The notes under the pieces were generated by a model that was not told the origin of the DNA, ran no database searches, and saw nothing but the letters and a program-made list of their open reading frames with translations. The position numbers and the translations under genes are program-made. From Timonella sp031979385 (GTDB lineage Bacteria > Actinomycetota > Actinomycetes > Actinomycetales > Cellulomonadaceae): 64,000 nucleotides of DNA. The stretch spans positions 1 through 64,000 of the forward strand of contig DALZEF010000005.1 of NCBI GenBank assembly GCA_031979385.1. The letters run 5' to 3'. Position 1 is the stretch's first letter, and each line of letters begins with the position of its first letter. Shown here piece after piece: positions 1-9,178 of the stretch.

Positions 1-1
1 C

Positions 2-1231
2 GAGGCATTCGACAACTACTATCGGATCGCCGAACAGGACTTCTTCCCCCTCGTTGACGCCGGAAACATGAGCGCGGCGCTCGCAATGTTCGAGGGCTTC
101 GTCCGTCCTGCGACCACCGCCGTCATGGACGCGATGAAAGCAGAGAGCGACGAACAGGTTGCCTACGCCGCAGCCGAGATGCAGCAGAACTCAAGCGACG
201 CGACCTCCGCGTACATCTTCCTGATCGGTGCCACGCTCGCAGGTTCCGTGGTCGCCATCGTGGTCTCCCTGCGTATCGCCCGCACTATCGCGCGCCGCGT
301 TGAGGATGTCGGACAGGTCATGGCCCAGGTCGGCACGGGAGACTTCACCGGCCGATCCGCTACGGTTGGCAGCGACGAGATCGGTCGCCTCGCCGCAGAC
401 CTGACCGTCATGCAGGAGCAGTTGCAGACTCTTGTCGCGGAGATCGTTGAATCCTCCAACACTGTCGCAGCCGCTGCCGAGGAGATGGCAGCCGGTGCCA
501 CCCACGTCACCACCGGGTCGGAGGAGACCTCCGCCCAAGCCGGCGTGGTCGCGACCGCAGCCGAAGAGGTATCCCGCTCCATCGAGACGGTCGCAGCGGG
601 TGCCGAACAGATGGGCAGCTCGATCCGCGAGATCGCCCAGAACTCCTCCGAAGCAGCGAATGTCGCCGGAAACGCCCAGCAGGTCGCACACCTCACCAAC
701 GAGCGTGTCGCCCGCCTCGGCAAGTCCTCCGCGGAAATCGGCGACGTGGTCAAGCTCATCACCTCGATCGCGGAGCAGACGAATCTGCTCGCACTCAACG
801 CAACCATTGAGGCAGCCCGTGCGGGCGAGGCTGGTAAGGGCTTCGCTGTCGTAGCCGCCGAGGTCAAGGACCTAGCAACCGAGTCCGCGCGTGCAGCAGA
901 GGATATCGCCCGTCGCATCGAGACAATCCAGAACGACACCGCTGAGACCGTCACCTCCATTGACGAGATCGCCAACATCGTGACCTCCATCAACGACTAC
1001 CAGATGACGATCGCATCCGCCGTCGAGGAGCAGACCTCAACGACGAACGAGATGTCACGTTCCGTCGCGGAGGCCGCAACCGGATCACGCGATATCGCGG
1101 GTAACATCCAAAGCGTTGCCGAGGCCGCTGGTGACAACGCGAACACCGTCAACCAGATGAACCAGGCAATCGCTGAGCTTGCCCAGGTCGCCGCACGACT
1201 CCAAGAACGCGTATCGGGGATCAAGTACTGA
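2..1231 (+). CDS. Methyl-accepting chemotaxis protein, 3' part
   Basis: Membrane chemoreceptor that would signal through CheW/CheA to the flagellar motor. The reading frame is open to the left window edge, so the N-terminus and most of the ligand-binding domain lie outside. Visible in order: the end of a helical sensor region, one membrane segment (AYIFLIGATLAGSVVAIVVS), a HAMP domain starting at ARRVEDV, and a long coiled-coil signalling domain. Its hairpin tip has the classic EQTNLLALNATIEAARAGE motif. The C-terminus (RLQERVSGIKY) has no CheR-docking pentapeptide. A palindrome and a GC hairpin follow before the convergent lacZ. Family assignment is certain; the ligand is unknown. Confidence 0.95.
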   Translation, partial: EAFDNYYRIAEQDFFPLVDAGNMSAALAMFEGFVRPATTAVMDAMKAESDEQVAYAAAEMQQNSSDATSAYIFLIGATLAGSVVAIVVSLRIARTIARRVEDVGQVMAQVGTGDFTGRSATVGSDEIGRLAADLTVMQEQLQTLVAEIVESSNTVAAAAEEMAAGATHVTTGSEETSAQAGVVATAAEEVSRSIETVAAGAEQMGSSIREIAQNSSEAANVAGNAQQVAHLTNERVARLGKSSAEIGDVVKLITSIAEQTNLLALNATIEAARAGEAGKGFAVVAAEVKDLATESARAAEDIARRIETIQNDTAETVTSIDEIANIVTSINDYQMTIASAVEEQTSTTNEMSRSVAEAATGSRDIAGNIQSVAEAAGDNANTVNQMNQAIAELAQVAARLQERVSGIKY

Positions 1232-1251
1232 GCCCGATCCCCTGAGACTCA

Positions 1252-1314
1252 ATGGGCTGTTTTTAGCCCGTCTACCCGAATAATTTGTGCGCAGGTGGAC
1301 GTAAAACGCCCCAT
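1252..1314. repeat. 63-bp palindromic element, family A copy 1
   Basis: Imperfect inverted repeat 20 bp after the chemoreceptor stop. The left arm reads ATGGGCTGTTTTTAGCCC and the right arm GGACGTAAAACGCCCCAT. Related elements with the same ends, T-runs and length lie at 21396, 53793 and 55848. It sits between convergent genes, so a bidirectional terminator is the simplest reading. Confidence 0.6.
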
Positions 1315-1384
1315 CGGGTGAGCGAGTTATTGGAGCTGTTACAGACTGCGGGCGTTTACCTCCAGGCTAGATGTCCGTGCACAT

Positions 1385-1420
1385 AAGGAAGGGCCGGTTC
1401 GTGGGAACCGGCCCTTCCTT
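1385..1420. terminator. Bidirectional hairpin terminator
   Basis: Perfect 16-bp arms (AAGGAAGGGCCGGTTC and its complement) around a short loop, with the A/T ends needed for termination on both strands. It lies between the convergent chemoreceptor and lacZ genes. Confidence 0.8.
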
Positions 1421-1449
1421 TGCGCTCTGTGCACTTGACCAGATGAGAA

Positions 1450-4400
1450 CTACACCGAACCTGCAACACCGATGAATGAGAAGTCAAAGACCAACTTCTC
1501 CCCCGTTGGCAGCCGGAACTCAGGGTGGGTTTGCGAACCCCATGCGTCGTCCCCTGCCACTCCCCTGCGCATGAGCGCGGGTCGAGCGATGGTGCGATGC
1601 ACCGGGGGAAGTTCCGTGTGGTGCAGCGCGTTCTCGATTTCGAAGGGGGTCCACGGAAGTGCCGAGAACTCCATCTCCGAACTCTCGAAACGTATGCCCC
1701 GCCCGCGAGCGTCGCTGACGGTTGCCCACCGCACTCCCGTGTGGTTACCGGCCTCCTGTGGACGCAGGTACTGTGTCAACTGGGTCGCCACCGGAGCCGA
1801 GTACACACCGAGGCGTGCACCAAGACGCCGGTCTGAATAGCTTTCCTCGGGGCCCTCGCCGTACCAGGTCAACTGGTCGAGCTCAGGGTCGAGGGCAAGC
1901 AGCACGCCACATTCCGGAGCGTCTGCAAGGCCATCCACTGGGTCCACCGTCAGTTGAACGGCGACTCGTCCATCGCCGAACACCCGATAGCTGAGCACTG
2001 CCTGACTTGCGGGAACGGTTGGCAGATCGTAGGTGTAGGTGACTCGCGCGCTGTCCTCGAGCCTCTCGAGGAGTGGCTGGTCTGGTCCCCGCTCACTCAC
2101 CGCGTATCTGCTGGCAAGGAGCCACTGCCCGTCGAGCGACGGCGCTTTCCAACCGCGTTCGTTCGAGGTGGGTGCGTGCCAGAAGTTAGGTGTCGGCATG
2201 CCCCGCAGGATTTCGTGTTCGGGTCCATTCCCCCCGAACCGGTAGGACTGCATACCGCCGTACAGGCGCGAGAACAGCACCGTGAAGTTCTCGCCGTGCA
2301 CTCCGATGTTGTGGATGCCATCCACAATCTCGGGCGCGGTCGGGGCGGAGGGGGAGGAAACAAACGAGCCAAACACGGCTTGGTCCCATGCCACCTCGTG
2401 GCCGGCCTCAGCCCAACGCTGGGGTGCACGAAGCCGATAGGACACGTCCACCGCATATTCGCCGGGACCAGATGGAATCGTCACGGGTAACGGGTACTGC
2501 CTGACCTGTCCGGGGGAAACATCTGTGTCGAGGATTTCGGACGCGATTTCCTCACCCTCGTGCGACAAGGTCACCACACATTCAAATGCGGAGGTGTTAG
2601 TGAACAGGTACCGGTTCTCGATCGTCAGGGCGTCACGCTCGATCCGGGTGACGATGTCCCGATACACGTGGGTGACCTCTTGTGTGAACGGCTTGGGTGA
2701 GTGGTCCGCGAACAGGATGCCATTGCCGCAGAAGTCACCATCGTGCGGTGCCTCGCCATTGTCCCCGCCGTAACCGAAGAACCGGTGACCGAAACGATCA
2801 GTCATCGCAATCGCCTGATCGGCGAAGTCCCAGATGAAGCCTCCTTGGAAGAGCGGCTCTCGATAGGCAAGATCAACATATCGGTCCACGGCCCCGAACG
2901 AGTTGCCCATCGCATGCGCGAACTCGCACAGAATCATCGGTTTCTCGCGGTTTTCCCGCAGATACTCCTCAATCTGTGCCGCAGGCGTGTACATTTCCGA
3001 GTACACATCCGTGGTCTCGGGATAACGAGGATCCCAGGCTGTGCCCTCATAGTGGACGGGACGATCATCCACCTCGTGAAAGTACTCGGTGACCTTAGCG
3101 AGGTTGGAACCGCCATAGGACTCATTGCCGCACGACCACATCACGATGCACGGATGGTTCTTGTCGCGTTCCACCATCGACCGGGCACGATCCAACAGGG
3201 CCGGGAGCCATTCGGGACGGTCACCGGGAACGGCCTCGGAGTCAGGTGCGCCGTGATAGCGGATTCGGTCCCACAGCCCATGGCTCTCCAGGTTCATCTC
3301 GTCGATCACGTACAGGCCGTACTCATCGCACAGCTCATAGAAATACGAGTTGTTCGGGTAATGGCTGGTCCGCACGGAGTTGAGCCCGAGCGCCTTGATC
3401 GTACGGACATCCGTCTCCGTCTCCTCGCGCGTGACCACCCGCCCGTTGAGCCCGAAGTCGTGCCGGTTGACGCCCTTGAACACGATCCGTTCACCGTTGA
3501 TCTTGAACACGCCATCCTCAAGCGCGAACCGGCGTACGCCCACACGCTGTGGAACGACCTCCACAATCCCGCCGTCCGGGTCCCGAACCTCAATGAGGAC
3601 TTCGTACAGGTGCGGGTGCTCGGCACTCCACAGTCGAGGCTGGTCAAGCCAGGTCACAAACGTGCCATCACCGAGGTCCCGCAGTTCCGGACCATCAGCC
3701 AACCGCACCGCCGCGCTGCCCGCCGTCAGTTCCACCTTCACCGCCAACTCCGCACCCGACAGATCCTCGGACAACGTAGCCCTGACCCGCACGTCGCGCA
3801 CATGCGCCACTGGCTGCCGGTACAACACCACGTCACGGAACAGGCCAGAGAACCGGTAGAAGTCCTGGTCCTCAATCCACGAGTGGGCGCTCCACTTGAA
3901 CACCTGAACAGCAAGCACATTCTCGCCATCGGCCAGGTGATCGGTCAGATCAAACTCACTCGGCGTGAACGAATCCGTGCCATAGCCGATGTACTGCCCG
4001 TTCAGCCATACCGCGAGCGCGCTCTCCGCGCCGTGGAACACAACCGTCACCCGTTCGCCGACGCCCACCGGGGTCTCCAGCGTGAACCTCTTGACATAAC
4101 TCGCCACCGGGTTGAAGCGCTCAGGTATCTGACCCGGCATGATCTGGTCGTGACCGTCCCACGGATACTGTGTGTTCGCGTAGTGTGGTCGGTCGAAGCC
4201 GTGCATCTGGATGTGCCCCGGAACCGGAATCTCATGCCAGAGCGACACATCGAAGTCTGGGCTCTCGAACCCGGCCGGGGACTCGTCGGCAGTCGGGGCA
4301 TAGTGGAAGCGCCACTGGCCATTCAGGGACTGCTCAAATGAGCTCACCCCGCTGCGGGCCTCCGCAGCGGACGCAAACCAGCGATGATCCGAATGCGCCC

Positions 4401-4458
4401 CAACCCTGTTCTCCGAGACATAGAGCGGATCGGCAATCCGCGAATACTGAAACGTCAT
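1450..4458 (-). CDS. lacZ: Beta-galactosidase, GH2 family
   Basis: Cytoplasmic enzyme that hydrolyses beta-galactosides such as lactose. The protein is 1002 aa, close to the E. coli LacZ length. Order: sugar-binding jelly roll (about 45-215), Ig-like domain, TIM barrel (about 315-600), and the C-terminal small-chain domain. The acid/base is Glu446 in WSCGNESYGG and the nucleophile Glu512 in ILCEFAHAMGN; NRHDFGLNGR is also conserved. I chose ATG 4458 because it overlaps the upstream permease stop as ATGA, follows an AGGAG site, and begins the family alignment. An upstream in-frame extension reads through the permease gene and is not real. It is the last gene of a four-gene operon that imports and cleaves the sugar. 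No signal peptide. Confidence 0.96.
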   Translation of the reverse strand: MTFQYSRIADPLYVSENRVGAHSDHRWFASAAEARSGVSSFEQSLNGQWRFHYAPTADESPAGFESPDFDVSLWHEIPVPGHIQMHGFDRPHYANTQYPWDGHDQIMPGQIPERFNPVASYVKRFTLETPVGVGERVTVVFHGAESALAVWLNGQYIGYGTDSFTPSEFDLTDHLADGENVLAVQVFKWSAHSWIEDQDFYRFSGLFRDVVLYRQPVAHVRDVRVRATLSEDLSGAELAVKVELTAGSAAVRLADGPELRDLGDGTFVTWLDQPRLWSAEHPHLYEVLIEVRDPDGGIVEVVPQRVGVRRFALEDGVFKINGERIVFKGVNRHDFGLNGRVVTREETETDVRTIKALGLNSVRTSHYPNNSYFYELCDEYGLYVIDEMNLESHGLWDRIRYHGAPDSEAVPGDRPEWLPALLDRARSMVERDKNHPCIVMWSCGNESYGGSNLAKVTEYFHEVDDRPVHYEGTAWDPRYPETTDVYSEMYTPAAQIEEYLRENREKPMILCEFAHAMGNSFGAVDRYVDLAYREPLFQGGFIWDFADQAIAMTDRFGHRFFGYGGDNGEAPHDGDFCGNGILFADHSPKPFTQEVTHVYRDIVTRIERDALTIENRYLFTNTSAFECVVTLSHEGEEIASEILDTDVSPGQVRQYPLPVTIPSGPGEYAVDVSYRLRAPQRWAEAGHEVAWDQAVFGSFVSSPSAPTAPEIVDGIHNIGVHGENFTVLFSRLYGGMQSYRFGGNGPEHEILRGMPTPNFWHAPTSNERGWKAPSLDGQWLLASRYAVSERGPDQPLLERLEDSARVTYTYDLPTVPASQAVLSYRVFGDGRVAVQLTVDPVDGLADAPECGVLLALDPELDQLTWYGEGPEESYSDRRLGARLGVYSAPVATQLTQYLRPQEAGNHTGVRWATVSDARGRGIRFESSEMEFSALPWTPFEIENALHHTELPPVHRTIARPALMRRGVAGDDAWGSQTHPEFRLPTGEKLVFDFSFIGVAGSV

Positions 4459-5276
4459 TTGATAGCTCCTGTCATGCCCTCGGCGAAGCTGCGCTGCAGA
4501 ACCAGGAAAATGACCATCGCGGGAAGCGAGGCGATCAGCACGGCCAGCATGAGGACCCCATAGTCGGTGACGTAGCCAGCGCTCAGGTTGGAGATGAGCA
4601 TTGGCATCGTCTGATATTCGTTTTTGACCAAGATGACCTTGGGCCACAGGAAGTTGTTCCACGCCGTCATGAACGTGATAACCGCTGCGGCCGAATAGGT
4701 CGCGCGCATGGTTGGCGCATAGATGCGCGCGAAGATCGCGATCTCGCTCAACCCATCAAGACGCGCCGCCTCAAGGATCTCGTGCGGGAAGTTACGCGAG
4801 GCCTGCCTGAACAGCAGGATCAGGAACGGTGTCGAAACCGCGGGCAGGATGACAGCCCACGCCGAGTTCACCATCCCGAAGTCCGCGAACATCCGAAACA
4901 GCGGGATCATGATTGCCGCAAAGGGAATCATCATCGCGAGCAACAAGATCCCCATGACAATGTCCTTGCCCTTGGAGTGATAGACCTCGAAGCCATATCC
5001 CGCGATCGAGCAGATCACCAGAGCCAGCACTGTCGTGCCGACCGCGTACAGCGAGGAATACCACAGTGCGGCCCCAAGATTGGTCTGATCCATGAGCGCC
5101 TGCAGGTTGCTCAGCAGATGTGTGCCCGGAATCAGTTTGGAGTTGAGCACATCGCGGCTCGTGTTCGTTGCGGACACAAACATGAAGTACAGGGGAAACA
5201 GCGAGAACAGCGCGAACACCGTCAGGAATGCATAGCCGGGGACCCGGTGCCATTTCTTAGTCACGCTTATCACCAA
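4455..5276 (-). CDS. Sugar ABC transporter permease, MalG type
   Basis: Second membrane subunit of a CUT1-family carbohydrate importer, 273 aa with six predicted membrane helices. The EAA loop that contacts the ATPase is present (EAARLDGLSEIAIFARIYAP). The C-terminus GMTGAIK is typical of MalG proteins. The gene overlaps the preceding permease by 20 nt and lacZ by 4 nt. The partner genes point to import of a beta-galactoside. No ATPase is encoded in the operon, so a shared MsiK-like ATPase elsewhere probably energises it (inference from other actinobacteria). Confidence 0.93.
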   Translation of the reverse strand: MVISVTKKWHRVPGYAFLTVFALFSLFPLYFMFVSATNTSRDVLNSKLIPGTHLLSNLQALMDQTNLGAALWYSSLYAVGTTVLALVICSIAGYGFEVYHSKGKDIVMGILLLAMMIPFAAIMIPLFRMFADFGMVNSAWAVILPAVSTPFLILLFRQASRNFPHEILEAARLDGLSEIAIFARIYAPTMRATYSAAAVITFMTAWNNFLWPKVILVKNEYQTMPMLISNLSAGYVTDYGVLMLAVLIASLPAMVIFLVLQRSFAEGMTGAIK

Positions 5277-6201
5277 CTCTCATTTGAACGAGCGCCAGCA
5301 CAGCGACAAGTATCAGGATCACGTAGGAGATCGCCGAGGCGTACCCGAAGTTCGGGTTCTTCTGGAAGGACACCTCGTACAGGTAGTGGGACATGGTCAT
5401 CGACTGGTATGCCGGCCCACCTCGGGTGAGGTTCCATGACTCGTCGAACAGTTGCAGCGTTCCGTTGGTGGACATGATCGCGGTGAGCAGGATCATTGGC
5501 TTGAGTTGCGGCAGCGTGACGTAGAAGAACGTCTTGATCGAGTTGGCACCGTCGATCTTTGCCGCCTCAAGGCTTGAATAGTCGATGTTTTGAAGGGCTG
5601 CCAGGTAGAACACCATGTTGTAGCCGGTCCAGCGCCAGATCAGACCGAGGATGATCACAAACCTCGCCGTGTCCGGCTGGCCAAGCCAGTTCACTGGGTT
5701 GTCTACGATTCCTAGACCCGTCAACGCATCATTGACAAACCCATCGTTTGCAAACAGGGTGCGGAACACGAGTGAATATGACACGAGTGAGACCGCACAC
5801 GGCAGGAAGATGGCGGTGCGCCACAGACCCTTGAACCGCAGGTTCCGGTCGTTGAGCAGATTAGCCAGGATCAAAGCTAGGACCAGCATGATCGGGACTT
5901 GGATGATCAGATAGATGAATGTGTTCTTCAGGGTCATCATGAAGATTTCATCCTCAAGGAGACGCGCGTAGTTGAAGTACAGCGGGTCTGCGAAGTCCAT
6001 CTTGGTGCCGCGTCCTGTCTGTAGCGACAGGATGAAGGCTTGAATCATCGGATAGAAGCTCATGACCGCGATCATGAGCGCGGCTGGGAGCAGGAACGTC
6101 CAACCGGTGAGGTTCCGGCGGCGCTCATTGTGCGTCAATGCCGGTGAGAGATTATGGGAGTTGGGCTTTTTCTTTGCTGATCGTGTCAGTGCAAGCGCCA
6201 T
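5257..6201 (-). CDS. Sugar ABC transporter permease, MalF type
   Basis: First membrane subunit of the same CUT1 importer, 314 aa. It has a basic cytoplasmic N-terminus, a first helix around GWTFLLPAALMIAVMSFYPM, and an EAA loop (EAAKIDGANSIKTFFYVTLP). I chose ATG 6201 over the in-frame GTG at 6210 because the AGGTAGG ribosome site is spaced correctly only for the ATG. The gene lies between the binding-protein gene and the MalG-type permease, which it overlaps by 20 nt. Confidence 0.93.
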   Translation of the reverse strand: MALALTRSAKKKPNSHNLSPALTHNERRRNLTGWTFLLPAALMIAVMSFYPMIQAFILSLQTGRGTKMDFADPLYFNYARLLEDEIFMMTLKNTFIYLIIQVPIMLVLALILANLLNDRNLRFKGLWRTAIFLPCAVSLVSYSLVFRTLFANDGFVNDALTGLGIVDNPVNWLGQPDTARFVIILGLIWRWTGYNMVFYLAALQNIDYSSLEAAKIDGANSIKTFFYVTLPQLKPMILLTAIMSTNGTLQLFDESWNLTRGGPAYQSMTMSHYLYEVSFQKNPNFGYASAISYVILILVAVLALVQMRVGDKRD

Positions 6202-6309
6202 TGCCGACACCTACCTTTCGGTGTTGTTCGTCCGAAATTTCTGGAGCATCAAATGGGTGGGCCGAGGAGAGGTTCGCTCATCCCTCTCCCCGGCCTCATC
6301 TCACGATGC

Positions 6310-7617
6310 TCAGTTCATTGCGAACTCAACATTCTTCTGAGCATCAGCCAGCGCGGTCTCTGGGTCTGCTCCACCGATGATCTGGGTGATGGCTGCCGAT
6401 ACCGCATCACGACCCTCGTAGTAGTAGGCGCCCGTGTTGTTCTGTGGCACGGAGGAGCCGAACTCGACGACCTTCTGGAAGATTGGCTCGCCGCTGAAGA
6501 ACTCCTGTGGTTCGGCGTAGACGCTCGAATCCCCTGCCGGGGTCCAGTTGGCCACAGCACCTGCCTGCGGCAGGATCGTGTCATACAGTTCGGTTGATCC
6601 CGCGAAGGTTGACTTCAGGAAGTCCTGGGCCAGTTCCGTATTCGCGCTGGAGCTGATCGCCCACGATGAGCCACCGTTTGCCGAGTAGTTGGTGGCACCT
6701 GCCGTGTCGAGCTTTGGCAGGTTGGTGATGTCCCAGTTTCCGCTCTGGTCCTCTGCAGTTTGAAGCGAACCAACGATCCATACACCATTGATGGTGCCTG
6801 CAACCTCACCGTTGACCAGGGTTGCAATGTACTCATCCCACGAGTTGACCTGGGTGAAGATGCCCTTGTCCACAAGGACCTTGTAGGTCTCGATCGCTGA
6901 GAGCAGTGCCTCGTTGTCGATGATCGTTGGGGTGCCCTCCGCGTCGAACAGGCTCGCTCCGGCGGACTGGAGCATCATCATGATGGTGTCAGCCTCACCT
7001 GCCACCCCGGACAGGAGCGCCTTTCCGGTTTCGTTCTTGACCTGCTCGCCCAGTTCGATCAACCGCTCGTAGGTGATGTCGGTGAAATCGGAGATGGTCA
7101 GGCCTGCCTCTTCGAGGATGTCGGTGCGATATGCGCCGATTGCAGTTCCCGCATCGAACGGAACGCCGTAGTTGACCCCGTCGAGGACCGAGTAGGCGAG
7201 AACGCCATCCGGGAACTCTGAGAAGTCGATGCCCGAGTCGGAGAAGTCACTGAACAGGTCCGGGTAGTTGATGAGGTTCTTCTGGAATGCGTTGTTCTGC
7301 ATGAGGAAGATGTCGGGCAGTTCATCGAATTCCTGTGACTGAGCGAGTGTGGTGAGCTTGGTCTGCAGGTCGTCCCACGGTGTCTCGACGATGTTGAGTT
7401 TGAAGTCCGGGTGGTCCTTTTGGTAGATCTTTTCGGCTTCCTGCATCGAATAGATGTTGAAGGCTGGGTCCCAGGTCCACACGGTGAGCGTGTTGTCACC
7501 GCTGTTTCCTGTTCCTCCCGGGGTCTCGCCGTCGTCGCCGCCACATGCGGTCAGGACGAGCGTGGCCGGTAGTGCGATGGCTACCGCCATCGCAAACAGC
7601 TTCTTGGTGCTCTTCAT
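6310..7617 (-). CDS. Sugar ABC transporter binding lipoprotein
   Basis: Extracellular substrate-binding component of the beta-galactoside importer, 435 aa, family 1 of solute-binding proteins. It has a signal peptide with lipobox LVLTAC, so the mature protein is lipid-anchored at Cys. The mature N-terminus is Gly/Asp-rich. ATG 7617 follows a GGAAGGA site; the longer in-frame extension lacks a ribosome site and precedes the signal peptide. First gene of the operon leading to lacZ. The intergenic region contains two operators for the divergent LacI regulator. The exact sugar is inferred only from lacZ. Confidence 0.93.
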   Translation of the reverse strand: MKSTKKLFAMAVAIALPATLVLTACGGDDGETPGGTGNSGDNTLTVWTWDPAFNIYSMQEAEKIYQKDHPDFKLNIVETPWDDLQTKLTTLAQSQEFDELPDIFLMQNNAFQKNLINYPDLFSDFSDSGIDFSEFPDGVLAYSVLDGVNYGVPFDAGTAIGAYRTDILEEAGLTISDFTDITYERLIELGEQVKNETGKALLSGVAGEADTIMMMLQSAGASLFDAEGTPTIIDNEALLSAIETYKVLVDKGIFTQVNSWDEYIATLVNGEVAGTINGVWIVGSLQTAEDQSGNWDITNLPKLDTAGATNYSANGGSSWAISSSANTELAQDFLKSTFAGSTELYDTILPQAGAVANWTPAGDSSVYAEPQEFFSGEPIFQKVVEFGSSVPQNNTGAYYYEGRDAVSAAITQIIGGADPETALADAQKNVEFAMN

Positions 7618-7777
7618 GGTGGGTGTTTCCTTCCGTGTACTTCGTCTTTGAATACGGAACTGGGGCGTTTCAATCGAGCGGAGGGTGGTTCGCATCCTTG
7701 ACTCGTGTGTTTGTCGCAGCGCCTCTGATTCGCCGCGACAATCCGCTAGATTCAGCCACTTTGTGACTTACACCTCA

Positions 7778-7795
7778 GATGTTTACGTAAACATC
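7778..7795. promoter_or_regulatory. LacI-type operator O1
   Basis: Perfect 18-bp palindrome GATGTTTACGTAAACATC in the divergent region between the lac operon and its LacI regulator. Such sequences with a central CG are typical LacI-family sites. It lies about 160 bp upstream of the binding-protein start, with a second site at 7880. Confidence 0.75.
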
Positions 7796-7879
7796 CTACG
7801 CTCCAGAGGTCACAGCGCAAGAGCGCAATAATTGCAAAAAGATAACGATCACGACGGCGACGGAGACACAAAGCAAGGG

Positions 7880-7896
7880 AATGTTTACGTAACATT
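7880..7896. promoter_or_regulatory. LacI-type operator O2
   Basis: AATGTTTACGTAACATT is the O1 core with one base missing on the right arm. It lies just before the regulator gene, so binding here would allow autoregulation. The centres of O1 and O2 are about 101 bp apart, which would allow looping by a tetrameric repressor. Confidence 0.65.
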
Positions 7897-7930
7897 TCCT
7901 TGTGACGATAGTGTTGCTATGATCGCCAAC

Positions 7931-8965
7931 ATGCACGGGATGCAACGAAACACCACACGAACCCGAGGCCCCTCAATCCAAGATGTGGCCCGACTCGCAG
8001 GCGTGTCCGCGCAGACCGTGTCGCGTGTTTCCACAGGCTCCCAGCCAGTCAAAGAGGACACCCGCAAGCGCGTTGTCAATGCGATGGACAAACTGGGCTA
8101 CACCCCCAACAGGGCTGCCCGCGCCCTACGCAACGGCAAGTTCCACTCCATTGGAGTCATCAGCCAGCGGTTCGAACGCACCGGCGAGACCCTGACCATC
8201 GCGAGCATCACCGACGCACTCGAGGAACGCGGCTACTCCATCAGCCTGTTCCAGGCGCATCAGCCCCAGTCGAGCGAACGTCTCAACGACCCCAAGAAAC
8301 TGCTTGACCAGACGGTTGACGGCCTCATCATCGTGCACGCAGGGGACTCAGTCCGCAGGGGCCTTTCCGTCCCACGGGCACTCCCGGTGGCCGTGAGCGA
8401 CTCCCGGCTTCGCGGCGAGTATCCATCCGTGCTCAGCACCCAAGTGCAGGGGTCGATTGACGCAGTGGAACATCTGCTCAGCCTCGGACATCGCACAGTG
8501 CACCACATCGCAGGACACCCCGAGTCGCACCCGGCAGCGGACCGCAAGGACACCTGGTACAACCACCTGCTCAGCCTCGGCATTCAACCCCCCACGCCCT
8601 GGCAGGGCGACTGGACCGCACAGTCGGGCTACCAGGCAGGCCAGGAGATCGCCCGGGATCCTGATGTCACAGCCGTCTACTGCGCCAACGATGAGATGGC
8701 ATTTGGCCTGATCCGGGCCCTACACGAGCATGGCCGCCGCGTTCCCGAGGACGTCTCGATCGTCGGATTCGATGCGATTTCGCTGTCCGAGTTCTCCGCG
8801 CCGCCGCTCACCACGATCAAGCAGGACTTCCCCAAGATGGGCCGCGAGTTGGTACGCATTGTTCTCGAGCAGATCGAGTCAGGTAAGCCCGCCCCACCCA
8901 CCAATCTGCCGATTCCCACGGAATTGATCGTGCGAGGCTCGACCGCACCGCCTCAGCAACGCTAG
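7931..8965 (+). CDS. LacI-family repressor of the beta-galactoside operon
   Basis: DNA-binding repressor, about 344 aa. It has an N-terminal LacI helix-turn-helix (IQDVARLAGVSAQTVSRV), a hinge helix (NRAARALRNGK), and a periplasmic-binding-protein-like effector domain to the C-terminus. Three ATGs lie close together (7919, 7931, 7940) and none has a good ribosome site. A TATGAT hexamer at 7918-7923 would place a transcript start near 7931, so leaderless translation from 7931 is my preference (inference). It is divergent from the lac operon and flanked by two matching palindromes, so it is the likely local regulator. Confidence 0.9.
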   Translation: MHGMQRNTTRTRGPSIQDVARLAGVSAQTVSRVSTGSQPVKEDTRKRVVNAMDKLGYTPNRAARALRNGKFHSIGVISQRFERTGETLTIASITDALEERGYSISLFQAHQPQSSERLNDPKKLLDQTVDGLIIVHAGDSVRRGLSVPRALPVAVSDSRLRGEYPSVLSTQVQGSIDAVEHLLSLGHRTVHHIAGHPESHPAADRKDTWYNHLLSLGIQPPTPWQGDWTAQSGYQAGQEIARDPDVTAVYCANDEMAFGLIRALHEHGRRVPEDVSIVGFDAISLSEFSAPPLTTIKQDFPKMGRELVRIVLEQIESGKPAPPTNLPIPTELIVRGSTAPPQQR

Positions 8966-8974
8966 AGCTAATAG

Positions 8975-9178
8975 GCCGCAGCCCAAGTACAGGCAGGCCC
9001 CCTTGATGAGTTCGTAGGTCTCGTCATCAACGGTGACCGTGCCGGTGTCGCCCACGTTGATGATGCCGACCTCACGGTGTTCGAGGAAGTAGTCGCTACG
9101 GATCTCTGGGTATCCGGTCAACACGAGTTCCGCGCCTGCGGGAACCGCGCCGCGAGCCGCGATTGAGGTCGCACTAGT
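8975..9178 (-). pseudogene. kduI: Remnant of kduI (5-keto-4-deoxyuronate isomerase)
   Basis: About 65 codons on the minus strand read as the KduI N-terminal cupin region: LTGYPEIRSDYFLEHREVGI, then INVGDTGTVTVDDETYELI and LYLGCG. These match the family's [29 protein letters not shown] signature. Intact KduI is about 280 aa; here there is no plausible start, and the frame runs into unrelated sequence after LGCG. The piece is squeezed between the LacI and ABC ATPase stop codons. I read it as a leftover of a lost pectin or uronate pathway gene. The match is from memory, so the call is moderate. Confidence 0.7.

Noticed and set aside
2701..4341. 546-codon open frame on the plus strand opposite lacZ
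   Set aside because: It is fully antisense to conserved lacZ codons, has Arg/His/Val-rich composition typical of a high-GC shadow frame, and no family features.
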